This document shows positions 1 to 13,665 of a stretch of DNA of 64,000 bases, piece by piece. The stretch's first letter is position 1. Each line of letters begins with the position of its first letter. The stretch is taken from the NCBI GenBank assembly GCA_004352715.1, contig SCFE01000060.1, positions 177,379-241,378 of the forward strand, read 5' to 3'. The notes below the pieces were generated by a model. That model searched no databases. It saw nothing but the letters and a program-made list of their open reading frames with translations, and was not told the DNA's origin. Source of the stretch: Hofstenia miamia. Lineage: Eukaryota; Xenacoelomorpha; Acoela. Made by a program: the position numbers and the translations under genes.

Positions 1-3000
1 CGCATGCTATTTCAATATTCAATTATATCTTTTAACAAATATTGAGTGTTATATTTGGAGTTGGAGGGTGTGTTGCTTATCTTCCATGAAGAACATTCTG
101 TGTATACTATTTAGGATGGGAACTACGTATTTTAGATATAGGTGGTATTTTTCGCCAAGTTAAGGGCAACCCGAATTTATTGAAAGAACTTCCTCATTTC
201 ATGTTTATTCTACTTCCTACCAATAAACAGTTTGCGATAATTATATAATTGAATTTCTGTTTACATTGAAAGGATCACGGCATACACACTCAATCTGAAT
301 TATCTTCACGTACCTAGCCTGCACTTATTTAGTTGATTTAACAGTACTCATATAAATTCAAAAAATTAATTGTAACAGTAATTAGCTCTTCCGAGAAAAT
401 TCAACCAGATGTGCCTTCATGAAATAGTATCATTTTTTTCATCAGTACCAATCTGGTCAGTTGTGCCATGTTGCTTTAAATTTTTTTTGAGCTGATTAAT
501 GTACTATCTGTTGAATATTTGATTGTAGGGAATGTTGCAAGAGGGTGTTGAAGCTTTTAGAACACCCCTTTGGTACGCAAGTGCAGTCAAACTGTAGTAG
601 TGGTTACAATAGTAAGTGATAATATTTAAATGTACAGAGCCTTCCAGTCCTTATTATGCATTTGAGCAGTAATTTTTTTAAGGAACCAGTAGTGTAGAGC
701 AGTATTTTGAGCTGTTGAATGACAAATTCAAATTTGTCTGAGTGACCATTGAAAATATAAAAATTTATTTTTTTAGAAAGATTGGCAGCTCACTGATTTT
801 AAAAATTTCGAGAGACTGTTTGTACAATCATTGATCATTAGATTGGTGACAATGAAACTTCCTCCTGGCTCCTGGCTCACCAGACTTAACCATTCCTGAT
901 TTTTTCCAGTGGAGGTATTATTTATTAGGATGTGAAATTCACAAATTTAGCAGATAGCGATGCACACAAGATGTAAGTGAACTCATATTGATCTTGAAAA
1001 GAATGAAATGCATAACACATGTACTTCCTATCACTACAAAGAATTCGTGTTGTTTCCACACATGCTACGTAAATACATTTATTGATATTAAAAATACAAT
1101 GATGTAAAAATATTAATGGGAAAATTAAACTAAAAATGTTACGGAATTCAACATCCAATAAATATAAACTTTTCAATTATCGCGAAATTAGTATTTGAAG
1201 CACTGGTGTATCGAAAGAAGCAGTAAGGGGGACGCCCCACCATTTAAGGACGCCGCGAGAAACTTCTAAAAGGAGGGGCAAACAAAATGTTGCACGTTTG
1301 AGGTGTGATATTTTAGAAACCTGTTTTCTGTGGAAAAAATTGTATTTCAAATCAATTTTTTTTGTGGAAATTTAATCATTTAATTGAAAGAGAACAAGAA
1401 GATGAGATCTTATTTTCCAAGCATTCGATTATCCCAAGTAATGTGCTAGAATCTGCTTTACTCTCCCATCCCATGTGTAAAATGTAAAAATATATACCCA
1501 TGTTATGTTATTTTTACCACTAAACTATTTTGAAATAAATTATAAAAATAATTTAGGTATGATATAATGCATTTCACATGGATGTCAATTTCAAAATAAT
1601 TCCATTATTTTCCAGATATTAATCAAATATTTAACTTGATTTTAAGAGAGATAGAACACAAATATTATATATATATATATATAATGGTTAAAATCAGATA
1701 ATTCAATAAGCAAATATTAATACATTAAAATATTTCACATAAAATAACAAAATGAAAATGTAAAGTTGTTAATCTTCGATTAAAATATTAATGCTAAATG
1801 CCATCCAACATTAAAATGTAGCAAAGTAGGCAATCTATATTACTAAAAATGTGGAGATATTGTTTGCATAATAATACAAAAGAAAAATAATTGGCCATTA
1901 TTACATCAAAGAATGCGCAAAGCATTTTAAATGCAAAATCAATTTCATAAATTCGAGAAAGCTAAATGGTAAACTTCAATTCACATAATTTCAGTGGCAA
2001 ACAATTATTTCTATTATCTTTCAACAAAACTAGTTTGACTTTAATAGTCATTAGGTTCTCATGGGTGGTGCTTTTTGTCGGACGTCCATCTCCTCCTACA
2101 AGCAATTCTATAGTGGATTGTCATCCCCGTTACATTTTCTCTTAAGTCCAGGCTTTTTCATGTGCCTTTTATGAAACTTCAATATCATAATGTATTATGG
2201 TGGAGATATCCACGTTGCCCTAAAATTTTATTCCAGTTTATTGTTGTGTAGTAAAATTGATATATTTAGCTTAAATATTCTATTAAAACATATTAGCCAT
2301 CCTTTCTGCTATCATTAACAGAATGAAAACTTTGAGATAAATGAGGAAAATGATTCAAATTGAATGTATATTTTGATAATATATTTTTTCAATAATTATT
2401 AAAAACCAATTATTCAACAATTTAATCCTAAGCGACTTAAAGATTTTTCAAATTCTTGATGGTTTCTACAAAAAAATTAAATACTCATTACTCCTTCAAA
2501 TACGCTATAAAGAACCAGCAAGTTGGTGAATGAAGCATAGGGAGAATCTAAGAGTTTTTTTTTAACAATTTTAATTGAAATTTGTTACATTCAAATTCAG
2601 CAATGGATTTGACTGTATCATACGATTGTTAAATTCTTAATGATTCTTAGAGAAATTATTAAGAAATGGAGTAAAACCGTTTCTATCATTCAATTGAGTT
2701 AAGGCTGCTAAGCTTCAAGTTGTACCACAAAAACAAGATATTGAATGTCATATTATCCTTTCCCTCAAACACCTGATACTTTTTTAAGCCCCTGTGCTGT
2801 ATGGGCCATCAGATAAAACAACATAATTTCCTAAGCTTAGAAATATTAGCCTGTTGCAAGCTTGTTGGATCTTTCCAGGCAATAACATATATACAAGAAT
2901 AGCTATAAATGCCTAAAGGAAATCAAAGGCAATCTAACTACATTTTCATCAAGCCAAATGATAATGGTCAAACTTGGATGATGCATTAATTATAAATCAG

Positions 3001-6000
3001 TTGAAAAGTCAAATCATTTTTAGCATAACTAAGATTTGTTCAATACATAATGCACCATCGGAACGCTTCAGAATGAATGTCGTAGCAATTACTTAGTCGA
3101 AAAAAGAAAATAATAAATACAGAAACTAATAATGCTTTACGTTAAAAATAAACTTTGATTTGCGGTAAAACTTTGTGGCGGCAATTCGAACAGGACATAT
3201 ATTTGAGCTTATTATTTAAATTTGATAAGTGGTATTCAATATTAAGACAGAATTCAATTTTATCGAAAACACCAAGTGAATTTCAAATATATTAGACGTG
3301 GATTGATGTATTTAAATGTAATTAAAAAGTAATATAATTTTTATTTCTTAGATTTTTCCAGTTTAAGAAACAATTGTATATCAAATAGTTATACATTTAA
3401 CATTTAGAGAAACATGAAAGTCTAAGTCAAACCGAAAAGACATGCAATGTACATCTTAAGGTTTTTCAAGAAATGTTTTTGAAATTAAATCACTAGCTGT
3501 TACATTGGACGAAGAAAATAGATGTCTGATTGATTTCCTCTTATTTCGGTACAATAATCAATGGCTATCATTGATTGATAACTTTTAGAAATTGGATCAA
3601 TTACGTTGCTAAATATTTAGCATTAACTTAACTTACGACCTGATTCGGTCCTGAAAGATTATACACTTCTACCGAAGCATACAATGAAATTTGCCCAAAA
3701 TGCACATTTTTTAGTTCCTGAAAAATATAAAAATATAGATCATTTCTCTTTTAATTAATATATGTATCTTAATAGTATAGCAATCACTTCCGAAGAAGGG
3801 CTCAAGATTTCGTTCGAAGGATTCGAATCTACTTAAGGTTCTTACCACTAGAACAGCGAGTACTCCATGAGAATGAATTTACGTTTGATGCTTCAAATGC
3901 GAAAATTATGGAAGAGAATCAAAATTTCTACATCTAGCAAATTCAATGAAATTATCAACATATTTAGAAGTAAATGTAGCTAATAAAGAAAACAAAAAAT
4001 ACTTAACTGGCACTTTGTCCCATTGCGAGTGTTGATTGTTAAGCCTGTCTTAACTAAACAATTTAATCGGCCCATTGTTGTAAAACTGCAGAACTCTGTT
4101 TATAATTGAAGACTTTTAAAATTTAAGAATTTACAACAAATGATTTGAAGTAAGAAATTTGAAGATTTGGATTATTAGAAATTCATACTACTAACAAAAT
4201 TAAAATTAGTTTAGATTTCAAGAGAACTCCATCAAGAGTTAGAGATTGATCGACACGTGTCATGTAAACCAGTCTTAACTGAAATTAATTAAAAATTACA
4301 AATTAAACGTGAATTCTACAATGTAAAAGGCGAATTAATATTGAATTATTCATTAACGATTTCTCTTTGGAGACTGGTAATTGAACGAGAAGAAAACATT
4401 TACATTTTAATTATTTAACTAAGTTACTAAGAATAGTGTACGAATAATGGTTTGTGGTGAAAACTATCTATAATTAATAAATGTATTTTTGGATTTATTG
4501 CAAAGATTATATATATTTAGATATGCAATAGTTACTTGTTTATAAATCAATAATTAAGTAATCTCTTTGAGAACATAACATGGTTAATACATACAACAGC
4601 TGAAATAAAATATTTTCAGAGGTATTTCAAGTTTGAATTTTTCTTGGTTAACTTTAATTCTCTTATGAATTTTTCAAACTTTTTGATGTCTTCCTCAAAA
4701 ATTTACCAATGCTTTTAACTTGGGAACTAATGAAGTTCTGAAAAATACTTAATTCGCCATTTTCACTTTTTAAATTTTTTAAATTTTTTGTGCAAAAGTC
4801 TTGATTTAGCCAATCAAAATCAATTTTGAAAACCTGACGGGGACATTCCACCATGCTCCCCTGAACTCAATGCATCTGAAAACTTAATTGGCAAGTAAAC
4901 TAGAAAATATAATATATATTAGCATTATACGAAATATTTATATATTCATGTAAAAAACCTTTAGAAATATGGAACACTAATAAAAAATTCAAAATTCTGT
5001 GTAAGAAAACAAATTCCAAATGAAATTGAATGTACAAATAAACTTATTCTATGGTGCGAAAATCGAAAATATATCCCTACTCCTTACAAATAAATTGTTA
5101 AGTAGTGAGTCTTAGTGAATTTTTTCTGTGTTGTTGAAATTTAAATTTCACGTGGAATGACGACCATTTCTTGTTCCATATGCTCAATTAGTGAAATGAT
5201 CGGTTCAAAGCAAGACCACAAAATGAAAAGCAACATTCTTTCTTTCAACCAGGTTTTTGAAAATGTCTCATTATTCAAGGCTCACTGATCAATCACCAAT
5301 TAATTTGTCAGTGAAGCGAATAAACAACTATATATACACGTCACTATCAGCAGAACTCCTACCTAATTTTCTGTTCTGACGTTTATATTTGTTAGCCTAA
5401 CCTTAATTGATGAATCGCAAATATGTCGTAAAAATTCATATTAAGTCATTATTGATATTTGTAAGCAGCTTTGGTTTTACAATAAATTTGCAGGGTATCG
5501 GTTCTTAAAACCACATTGCTATTAAATGGTTACAATTATTTGAAAAACCACAATATTATTTGGTAAAACCCCACAGAAAAAAGGTTGGTTATGTCGCGAC
5601 TTCCTCTCTTCTAACATGCTATTTTAAGAGTTGCTTAGCTTAAATTTCTGAAATTTTAAAAATTTTGTAAGAATTTACCAGGGTTGACAGTTCAGAACTA
5701 ATTGTTTTTTCAAAGATTGCACAATATTTTGCGTTAATTTTCTGCGCCTTTCAATTCCAAATATACGACAAGCGGAAGTTTGCACACCGCTGAAATATTT
5801 TTGTCACTAAGTGCATTCCACAACTTTTTACATTTGTGAACACAACAAAACAAGACCTCTATCAAATTAAGGATTGTGTTGTCCCATCATACTTCTCCGA
5901 AGCACTTTCTCAGTTGAATTCGATCTATCCTCGAAAAAAAAGAAAGCATTATTAAGTATTAATTGACTCAATGTTACCTAAGGATCTTTTGTTACCTATA

Positions 6001-8950
6001 TACCTTTTGTTGTAATATTAAATTAAGTACTTTTAAACCATGTTCAGATTGTATATTGACAATAAACATCATACTTAAAATAAAGTAATTTTTTCGATGA
6101 TTTGTTTTTTATCAAGGATCCAAGAAATTTGTTAAGATGAGACATTATGTTGCGAACCATTGGTTATTTGCCAAGTTCGTGATTTCTTAGCCAATGATTA
6201 CTTATATGTCATTGATATCCCATAAAAATAAATTACAAAAAGCGAAACAATCATGTTGGAATTACTGAGAATTAGTCTAACCAAATTTAACCGGAATGCA
6301 CTAATTTATTTTCTGATAAAAATTTCTGGAAATTTAATTAAAGTTAAATAGAAATTTTATTTTCTTAAAAGGCAATAGCTGCATCCGGTTGGTTAACGAG
6401 CAATTACTCTAAATAGGTCACAATATGCACTACATAATTAACTGCGCGCTGGAAATCAGGATATTAATATATTTGGATGAAGTCGTCAAAGTGTAGTGAA
6501 CATCCTGTTAGCATGTCAAACAAAGCATTTTCATTCAACGTTTCTAGTTGTATTTACAATTATTTTCTAAAGTTGGTTGTCAAATTAATTGGAACTCCAT
6601 TCTCAGGCTCAGTGAGCCTCTATAATTTGGGAATGAATTCAAAATATCGAGATCGATATTATATATGTATAGTGGGGTTCTGGTGAATCCTTCAGTCCCA
6701 TGAGACTCCGTTTCTTCTGGCCTAAATATTCCAAGGGGACAGACCATAGATGAGGACTTGGACCAATACTTTAAGAATATTACTAATAATGTATGTAATT
6801 TCTGACTACATGGCTAGTATGAGATAGGATTGGGTCCAAATACATTGGGACGAAATGGAACTGCGACCAATATATTTTTTATCGCACAGAAGACGTTTTC
6901 CTCACAATAAGAAATTGTTTAGCAAAACAGCTAATATGCTGTCAGGAAAGAAATAATTCCATCAACTTAATAAACAGTCCTGTTATTAAGATTCATCGTA
7001 TACAGAAAGGTTCAGTCATCATGTTTAAAATCAATGAAAATATCTTAATTCATATAAAACCAAAATACCACTAATTTTAGTAGAGCTTTTTAATGAAACT
7101 GATTTCTAATAGTAAAAAGGCTTAGAAACGCATTGGAATTTAAAGCATAACATTTTATGAAAAATTAGAAGATCTTGTGTGACCTCATATACATGTGCAA
7201 TCCTTGCTCTACAGCCGCATTTTATTCCTAAAAAAATTGAATAATCAAGACCAAAGTTGGTCTTTGAATGCTCTGAAGTCCATTTGCTGCTAATTACAAG
7301 TTTCTGCCAAAACACCTTTGTACTGTTTGCTTTAAAAAAACATATTGAAGGAATTGATAACTTTAGAAATGTAGTTTTGAATGAGATCTATAACATAAAG
7401 ATAAGCTAAACTTAAAAAATTATTTCAGTCAAAACGAAAATTCACAATTTTTTAATTGACCATGTTTTAAAGTAGACCTTGGTTATGAACTCATTATCAT
7501 ATTTGGAAAAAAATTATAAATATTTTAAAGTATTGTATTTCTTAAGAAGACAAAATCATCTTTGTGAACAACGATTGTGATTTTGGATCATTTTGGAAAA
7601 TATAACTGATGGCAATAGCTTACTATGCCATTAATATTAGTATTCATCTTAGTCTCTCTAGCATATATGAAGCTCCTGTCACCCATATAGATCATGCTAT
7701 CAGGAACTTAGTTTGAGACAAATCAAATTTTGATCGTGCTTACTAAACTATTCTCTTACTGAAATAGCCGAAAATGTTACTTTGTAGAGAATAGTTTTAT
7801 TCTGTGTATCCTTATTGTCTGCGATCGCTCAAATTTCCTTTACTTGCTATTGCAAATCTAGTTTATGTTGCATTTTTGATTTGCTCACATATTAATATTG
7901 CAGATTTCTTATAAGCACATTAATAGTAATTGTGTAGTAATTAGTTTTTCAATAACAAAAAGTTAAAACAGCTGATGAAAATTGACTGACACATCGCGGA
8001 TGCATAAAAATATTTACTAGTTGCGAAAGCATTCTAGAAGCAGTGTTGTATTAAGAGATTGCGTGAAATTTTAATAGTAATTATTAATTAATAATTTTCG
8101 AAACGCTTGCTAAAATGCATTGACAGTTCGAAGTACATTACATTAATTCATAAATTTGACGTAAAAAACCTGAATTGAATGGCATAATCAAATTTTTGGG
8201 TTTATCAATAACTAGGTCTACTTTGTTTATTCTAAACATTGACTCTCAACCAAACTGAATTTTCATATATGGAATTTAACACATCTATAAAACAAAAAAT
8301 CATGATTAACCAAACGTATATTCAAAATTCAGTTTCACATAAAAATTAATTTCAATTTCTCATGCAAAATGCATAAGCGTAAAATGCAATTCTTTATTGT
8401 CAAAATTTTGGTGATGAAGTGTAACGCCAGACGAAAACAATTACATTATCTGCATCAGAATTTTATGCTTCTGAAATTCACCAATGAGGAATATGAAATA
8501 CTTTTTGCCATTTACGCTGACTAACTCAACAAAAAAGTTGCGCAAGTTCAATATTGGCAGTCTATCGTTGACGCAAATGGTAAATATTCAGAGACTAAAC
8601 AAATTTTGAGTACACATTCGCGCTAATTCCAAGCTTCACCGATCATAATCAACCGTAAACAAGAAAATCAAAGCTAATGGTTTACATAGTGCCCACGGGC
8701 AAGATTTCTCCTGGTCACGAATAAATAAAACCAAATTCTATTTATCATTATTAAATTTATTGCTATTATCTTTCCTAAATATTTAAACTTGTATATACAT
8801 ATATCTTAATATGTTATCTTTTATGAATTATGCTGACAATATAAATACAGTGTGTATATAATACGCATACAATACATATAAATATATGTATATGTAAATA
8901 TATATATACATATAAATATATTTATTTATATATACATATATATAATGTAA
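1..8950. other. Intergenic or intronic AT-rich DNA, no supported gene
   Basis: No reading frame here has both plausible splice sites and protein-like composition. I see a short (TA)n run at about 1665-1683 and a GC-richer transposon-like scrap at about 1200-1280. One copy of a dispersed repeat lies at 3843-3897. A fragment at about 6690-6870 contains GGGAC/GGTCC words and resembles the repeat at 15.85-16.38 kb. A long AT-rich tract of mixed TATA/CATA words spans about 8795-8945. Short frames at 925, 4663, 6477 and 7106 look like chance openings in AT-rich sequence. Confidence 0.6.
3843..3897 (+). repeat. Dispersed repeat, copy 1 of 3
   Basis: The core word ACTAGAACAGCGAGTACTCC is followed by a stretch ending TTTACGTTTGATGCTTC. 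The same block recurs in reverse at 28895-28944 and forward at 53047-53098 with substitutions. No coding potential is seen. It is likely a remnant of an interspersed repeat family of unknown class. Confidence 0.65.
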
Positions 8951-8954
8951 AATG

Positions 8955-9045
8955 ATTTAAACCCAGCCCGACCCGAACCGGATGTACTTAACCCGAACCC
9001 GAAGTGAAAACATTAACAAGATCTCAACCCGATTTCAGCCCGAAT
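8955..9045. repeat. CCCGACC/CCCGAACC-type repeat fragment, left of the LINE
   Basis: A C-rich patch of repeated 'cccgaaccc'/'cagcccg' words stands out from AT-rich surroundings. A similar patch lies at about 12280-12330, just beyond the 3' end of the retrotransposon. The LINE may have inserted into an older element of this type. This rests on composition and position only. Confidence 0.45.
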
Positions 9046-9807
9046 TGCAAAAATCAAATATTAAATGGATAAAAATTATAATTCTTTAAATGCGTATTTA
9101 AAATTTTAATTTTAATTTTTTTGATGTTTTGAAAAAGAGTTTAGTATTTCCAAGGCTTCTATGGTGTCAGCTGCTAGTGAGGAGCGTCTTTCAGGAACAG
9201 TAAGCCCACAAGAATAAAAGTTTCTCAGATCGAACAAGTGTCTCTTTAAAAACAAACTGAGATGGAAATCTTTTTATTTCAGAAGATAATTCATTCATGA
9301 CAAACTGAAATACTAGCAGATGCATGATAAAATGTCTATAAGTCCAAAACCCTAGATTTATTCTTTGTTCAAGTCGTTCGTGCTACTGATTAGTTTACTT
9401 TTAGACTTAGCAATAATCTTCTTACTTTTATGAACGCACCTATATGAGTTATAGTCCTTTTTAATGAAACTTAATTGTTCGATAAATCTAACACCAAGTT
9501 GAAATTCCTTGACACTATACACATAACTTAGAATTTAACCATCCATGTTTCGAAACACTTTGGGTTGAACTAAGGAAATCTAAAAAGTGTAAGTTATCTG
9601 CTCTTATTAACATCAGTTATTGCCCAAAAAAGCAATTCTGCAGAGAGTTCATTAAATATAAAGTGCAAGAAGTGCAAAATGCTTTTCCTCTCAACAAAGA
9701 GACTACAACATTAACTATCTTACCAAAAATGAGGCAAAGTACATAAACTTTATCTGTGAAGAATGTCAACTCGATGTAATAAATAAAGATGTTCCAACAA
9801 GGGGAAA

Positions 9808-10092
9808 CAACTTAATTGATTACTTTTTAACAAATACTGAATCCATGGTTTTCAGAAATTACATCTTTAATTCATTCTCGGACCATAACTTATGTTTATT
9901 TGTTAGCAATGAAATTCTCCACAACAACATGAGGAAGAGAATTTACACTNCAACTTAATTGATTACTTTTTAACAAATACTGAATCCATGGTTTTCAGAA
10001 ATTACATCTTTAATTCATTCTCTGACCATAACTTATGTTTATTTATTAGCAATGAAATTCTTCGCAACAACATGAAGAAGAGAATTTACACT
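9808..10092 (+). repeat. Adjacent 142-bp duplicate around a single N, likely assembly join
   Basis: Bases 9808-9949 and 9951-10092 are near-identical, with a handful of substitutions, and are separated by one N at 9950. Both copies encode the same endonuclease segment (NLIDYFLTNTESMVFRNY). The pattern fits two haplotypes or two element copies joined end to end by a scaffolder. Confidence 0.75.
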
Positions 10093-12009
10093 CGCAGTTT
10101 TGCAAAATTTGATGAAAAAACTTTTAGAAATTCCCTAGAAAATGTGCCATGGGATTACGTATATACACTGCAAGATTCAGGAGACATGATTGAATTTATT
10201 ATGAAACAATTAATCATTTGCTTAAATACGAATGCACCATTTCAATATAGATATGTAAAAGTCAACGCCCACAAAAAAATATACAGCAAAGAAATAAATG
10301 TATTAGAAGTTGAAAAAAAGAAGATCTGGAACTCACTTTCTAGAAATCATACTCAANNNNNNNNNNNNNNNNNNNNNNNNNNNNNNNNNNNNNNNNNNNN
10401 NNNNNNNNNNNNNNNNNNNNNNNNNNNNNNNNNNNNNNNNNNNNNNNNNNNNNNNNNNNNNNNNNNNNNNNNNNNNNNNNNNNNNNNNNNNNNNNNNNNN
10501 NNNNNNNNNNNNNNNNNNNNNNNNNNNNNNNNNNNNNNNNNNNNNNNNNNNNNNNNNNNNNNNNNNNNNNNNNNNNNNNNNNNNNNNNNNNNNNNNNNNN
10601 NNNNNNNNNNNNNNNNNNNNNNNNNNNNNNNNNNNNNNNNNNNNNNNNNNNNNNNNNNNNNNNNNNNNNNNNNNNNNNNNNNNNNNNNNNNNNNNNNNNN
10701 NNNNNNNNNNNNNNNNNNNNNNNNNNNNNNNNNNNNNNNNNNNNNNNNNNNNNNNNNNNNNNNNNNNNNNNNNNNNNNNNNNNNNNNNNNNNNNNNNNNN
10801 NNNNNNNNNNNNNNNNNNNNNNNNNNNNNNNNNNNNNNNNNNNNNNNNNNNNNNNNNNNNNNNNNNNNNNNNNNNNNNNNNNNNNNNNNNNNNNNNNNNN
10901 NNNNNNNNNNNNNNNNNNNNNNNNNNNNNNNNNNNNNNNNNNNNNNNNNNNNNNNNNNNNNNNNNNNNNNNNNNNNNNNNNNNNNNNNNNNNNNNNNNNN
11001 NNNNNNNNNNNNNNNNNNNNNNNNNNNNNNNNNNNNNNNNNNNNNNNNNNNNNNNNNNNNNNNNNNNNNNNNNNNNNNNNNNNNNNNNNNNNNNNNNNNN
11101 NNNNNNNNNNNNNNNNNNNNNNNNNNNNNNNNNNNNNNNNNNNNNNNNNNNNNNNNNNNNNNNNNNNNNNNNNNNNNNNNNNNNNNNNNNNNCATAAATA
11201 GACATGTGAGCCCAATAATAGCCACAAGAAATTTGCAGAACACTTTTACCAAAATCTGTAGTTACCTTAACCAAAACATGCTAACAGTGAATACGCAAAA
11301 AACTCAGTTCATCATCTTCGCTCCAAGTGGATCAGAAGCAATAGCTAAAGACATAAGTCTAAGAGTTTCCGACGGTATATCATCAATCCAAAACAGCAAA
11401 TCAGTAAAGTACTTAGGGGTGGAAATAGATCAACACTTCTGTTATAGCGACTTCATAAACACCAAGATTCGTAAGATTGCGTTTGGAATACAGTATCTAA
11501 AACAAATAAAACGGTTTAAGCAGAGTAAAGATTTAATCAACGCTTTTGTAATTAGTCAATATACATATGCTTGCATTCTTTTAAGAAATATTCAGACTGC
11601 TGATCATGAGCGTATAAATAGATTGTTTAACTGGTCAATCTGTGTCATGTTTTCCATTAGTAAACATCAAGTTAGTAAAAAACTGCAAACATTATCATTG
11701 TTTCGTCCATTTACTATAACCAAGTACAACAGCTTAGTACACATGTTTAAGCAGTTGAAAACAAGTGGTAGGGCACTAATCAAGAAATTTGTAAAATATA
11801 ATCACCGTGCTAACATGTGCATAAACAATATACATCCAAGAAACAAATACTGGGAAAATTCTTTTACAACAACATCTTGCAAACTGTGGAATGATTTACC
11901 TATCAGTGTAAGGAAAGCCAGCGATATAAATGAATTTAAAAAACTGTTAAAACACAATTTATTAGCAGAACAAAATAATAACAGAATACTTAAAACGTTA
12001 AAACTGTAG
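9988..12009 (+). pseudogene. LINE ORF2: endonuclease end and reverse-transcriptase C-terminus, gap inside
   Basis: The frame is open on both sides of an N gap, with 123 residues before and about 270 after. The gap length (836 bases) is an assembly estimate, so frame continuity is not proven. The first part carries IFNSFSDHNLCLF, matching the SDH-type terminal motif of apurinic-like LINE endonucleases. The part after the gap contains LTVNTQKTQFIIFAPSG and SVKYLGVEID, which follow the catalytic motif in LINE polymerases. It ends with WNDLPISVRKASDINEFKKL, typical of the extreme C-terminus. The protein start is really upstream: the same frame is repeated in 9808-9949, and M at 9988 is internal. 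Not a host gene. Confidence 0.8.
10357..11192. other. Assembly gap (N)
   Basis: 836 N bases lie inside the LINE where the reverse-transcriptase core is expected. The gap most likely reflects the repetitive nature of the element. Confidence 0.99.
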
Positions 12010-12279
12010 CGAAACTTCTTATTTTTAATCCGTTTTAATTGTAAATATCTGTGTGCATTTTAATTTAATTATTGTAGCTTAGTTTGTAGTATATGTATAT
12101 CTAAGTTCTGTGTACATTTTTTGTAAATATGTATATATCTTATTTGTACATATGCAAGGAGCAAACAAATAAAGCTATTGAAGATTATAACAATGATTAC
12201 AAAAAATTAAAACATTACTATTATTACGTCTTATTAACCCTACGAAAAAGTTTTTCACCCGTTTTGCTTTCAAGAACTC

Positions 12280-12335
12280 AATCCGACCTGAACCCGATCT
12301 GACCTGACCCGAAACCGATTCCACCTTTGGTTCAG
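12280..12335. repeat. CCCGACC-type repeat fragment, right of the LINE
   Basis: The words 'ccgacctgaacccgatctg' and 'acctgacccgaaacc' resemble the patch at 8955-9045 on the other side of the retrotransposon. They may be two halves of one older element. A further 'ggctggtaaaaaccg ... gccgggcaggata' patch continues to about 12665. Confidence 0.4.
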
Positions 12336-12339
12336 AGTT

Positions 12340-13370
12340 GTACCGGCTAATTTTTCCAGTCAAGGGTCGGTTGGTAGAAATAGCTCGCTATCCGAGCAGG
12401 TATTTCTTAATATATTTGCTAACAGATATTACAGAATTCTTTATTTTAAGATATTTTATTTCACTGTTATGAATTTATTACTAATAGCCATGTTATTAAT
12501 GTTATAAAAAATATTAATCATGCAATGATGTAAATCATAATACAAACATTGTTATGTGTGAAAAGTTGAGAGAACTGATTTGGTTTGGCTGGTACATTCG
12601 GTAAAAAATAATTCTGGCTGGTAAAAACCGATAGTTTTAAAAAATTTAAGCCGGGCAGGATAGGCTGCTGTGCAACTCTGAGGGAGCATTAAAGAAAACT
12701 GGGTGTTGATAATTTTTTCCTAACTCCAGTAGTACCTAGTGCCACTTATACAACAGCTTAAGCAAGATATTTTAATAAGGAACATCTCAGTGGTTGAGTT
12801 CTCCTGAAATTTTCAAAATATTGCATAAACAAACACTTAAAATACATTTTACACTTAAAATTTCATTTATAATACTTTTTTACCAAAAGGTTAACTCCGA
12901 TTAATCTGAAGGGTATTGATATGCATCGCATTTACCAAATATCAAATAGAGTCAAGTGCTTGAACAATCTTTTCCAAGAATTCAGAAATAACCACTATCA
13001 ACATTTTAGTTATAACAAACAAAAAATTTTTCAATAGTCTGTGGATTTAGCTTCATTTTACGGGCGTTTTAGATTAGAACTGATTCACTGAAGACATTTC
13101 TTTGCTACTGATGAAACTGTTATCGCTTGTCTCATGTAATTTTCAACTTTTCTGCTACAAATTATTCTTTTATCTGATGTACGTGAAAGCATTTACCATT
13201 TTTCATTGGAAAATCTGATTTTCTAAAAAATTCCAAATTCTCCCTATGCCTAATATTAAGATTAACAACACGTCGTTTTTGTAAATATACTCTAAATTCC
13301 CTTTCCATTGTGCATACAAGGGTTTCTGAATTGTCAGATTTTATTAAATTTCTCGATTAATTTGATTTGA
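12340..13370. other. Intergenic, no gene seen
   Basis: AT-rich sequence with degraded repeat words in the first 350 bases. No supported exon, RNA gene or intact mobile element was found. Confidence 0.55.
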
Positions 13371-13378
13371 AAGAAAGA

Positions 13379-13388
13379 TATATAAATA
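13379..13388 (+). promoter_or_regulatory. TATA-box-like sequence
   Basis: TATATAAATA fits the metazoan TATA-box consensus and lies about 75 bases before the ATG at 13456. In such AT-rich DNA the match may be chance. It is recorded only because a protein-like short frame follows. Confidence 0.25.
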
Positions 13389-13455
13389 AAAACATTCACT
13401 TAACATATCATGTCTTCTTCACTATTATATTGGTTCAGTGTTCTGTGTTCTTACA

Positions 13456-13665
13456 ATGAGGAGGAGACGAGAAGTTATATCTTTGGCATTGCGTCGAAAA
13501 TGGTTTTATATGGAAAATGACACCGAGAGGAAAGTATTCACGGAAAGGTTAAATGAAAAACCTATAGCCAAACTTGAATTGCTCAAGTTTCAAAGTTCAC
13601 GATCTGCAGAAATGATAAATCAAGAGAAAAATTTTAAAATTAATAACGTACGAATTGAACATTAA
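13456..13665 (+). CDS. Hypothetical 69-residue basic protein or terminal exon
   Basis: The frame starts MRRRREVISLALRRKWFYME and ends at TAA 13665. It is highly charged and free of the Ile/Phe/Tyr runs that mark chance frames in this window. A TATA-like word lies upstream at 13379. An alternative reading is a terminal exon entered at the AG of 'ttggttcag' (13431-13439), continuing in the same frame through the upstream FCVLT residues. No domain is recognised. Function is unknown and reality uncertain. Confidence 0.3.
   Translation: MRRRREVISLALRRKWFYMENDTERKVFTERLNEKPIAKLELLKFQSSRSAEMINQEKNFKINNVRIEH

Larger units (their letters stand above)
9600..12185 (+). mobile_element. Damaged non-LTR (LINE) retrotransposon
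   Basis: The element reads on the + strand. At its left end a CKKC motif and, one frame away, an FICEEC motif suggest a zinc-finger region from an ORF1-type protein or linker. This runs almost directly into the end of an endonuclease domain (NNLIDYFLTN, then SDHNLCLF). The reverse-transcriptase core would lie in the 836-base gap at 10357-11192. After the gap comes the C-terminal part of the polymerase ORF, ending at 12009, then an untranslated tail with AATAAA at 12168-12173. The left side is truncated, because most of the endonuclease is missing and a frameshift separates the zinc-finger halves. A single-N join at 9950 with repeated sequence on both sides damages it further. A CR1/Jockey-like or related clade is likely, but the family is not resolved. 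Confidence 0.8.

Noticed and set aside
10310-11274. Several long frames over the N gap in the LINE
   Set aside because: They are open only because N was not counted as a stop. Real sequence at their ends is short and lacks any motif.
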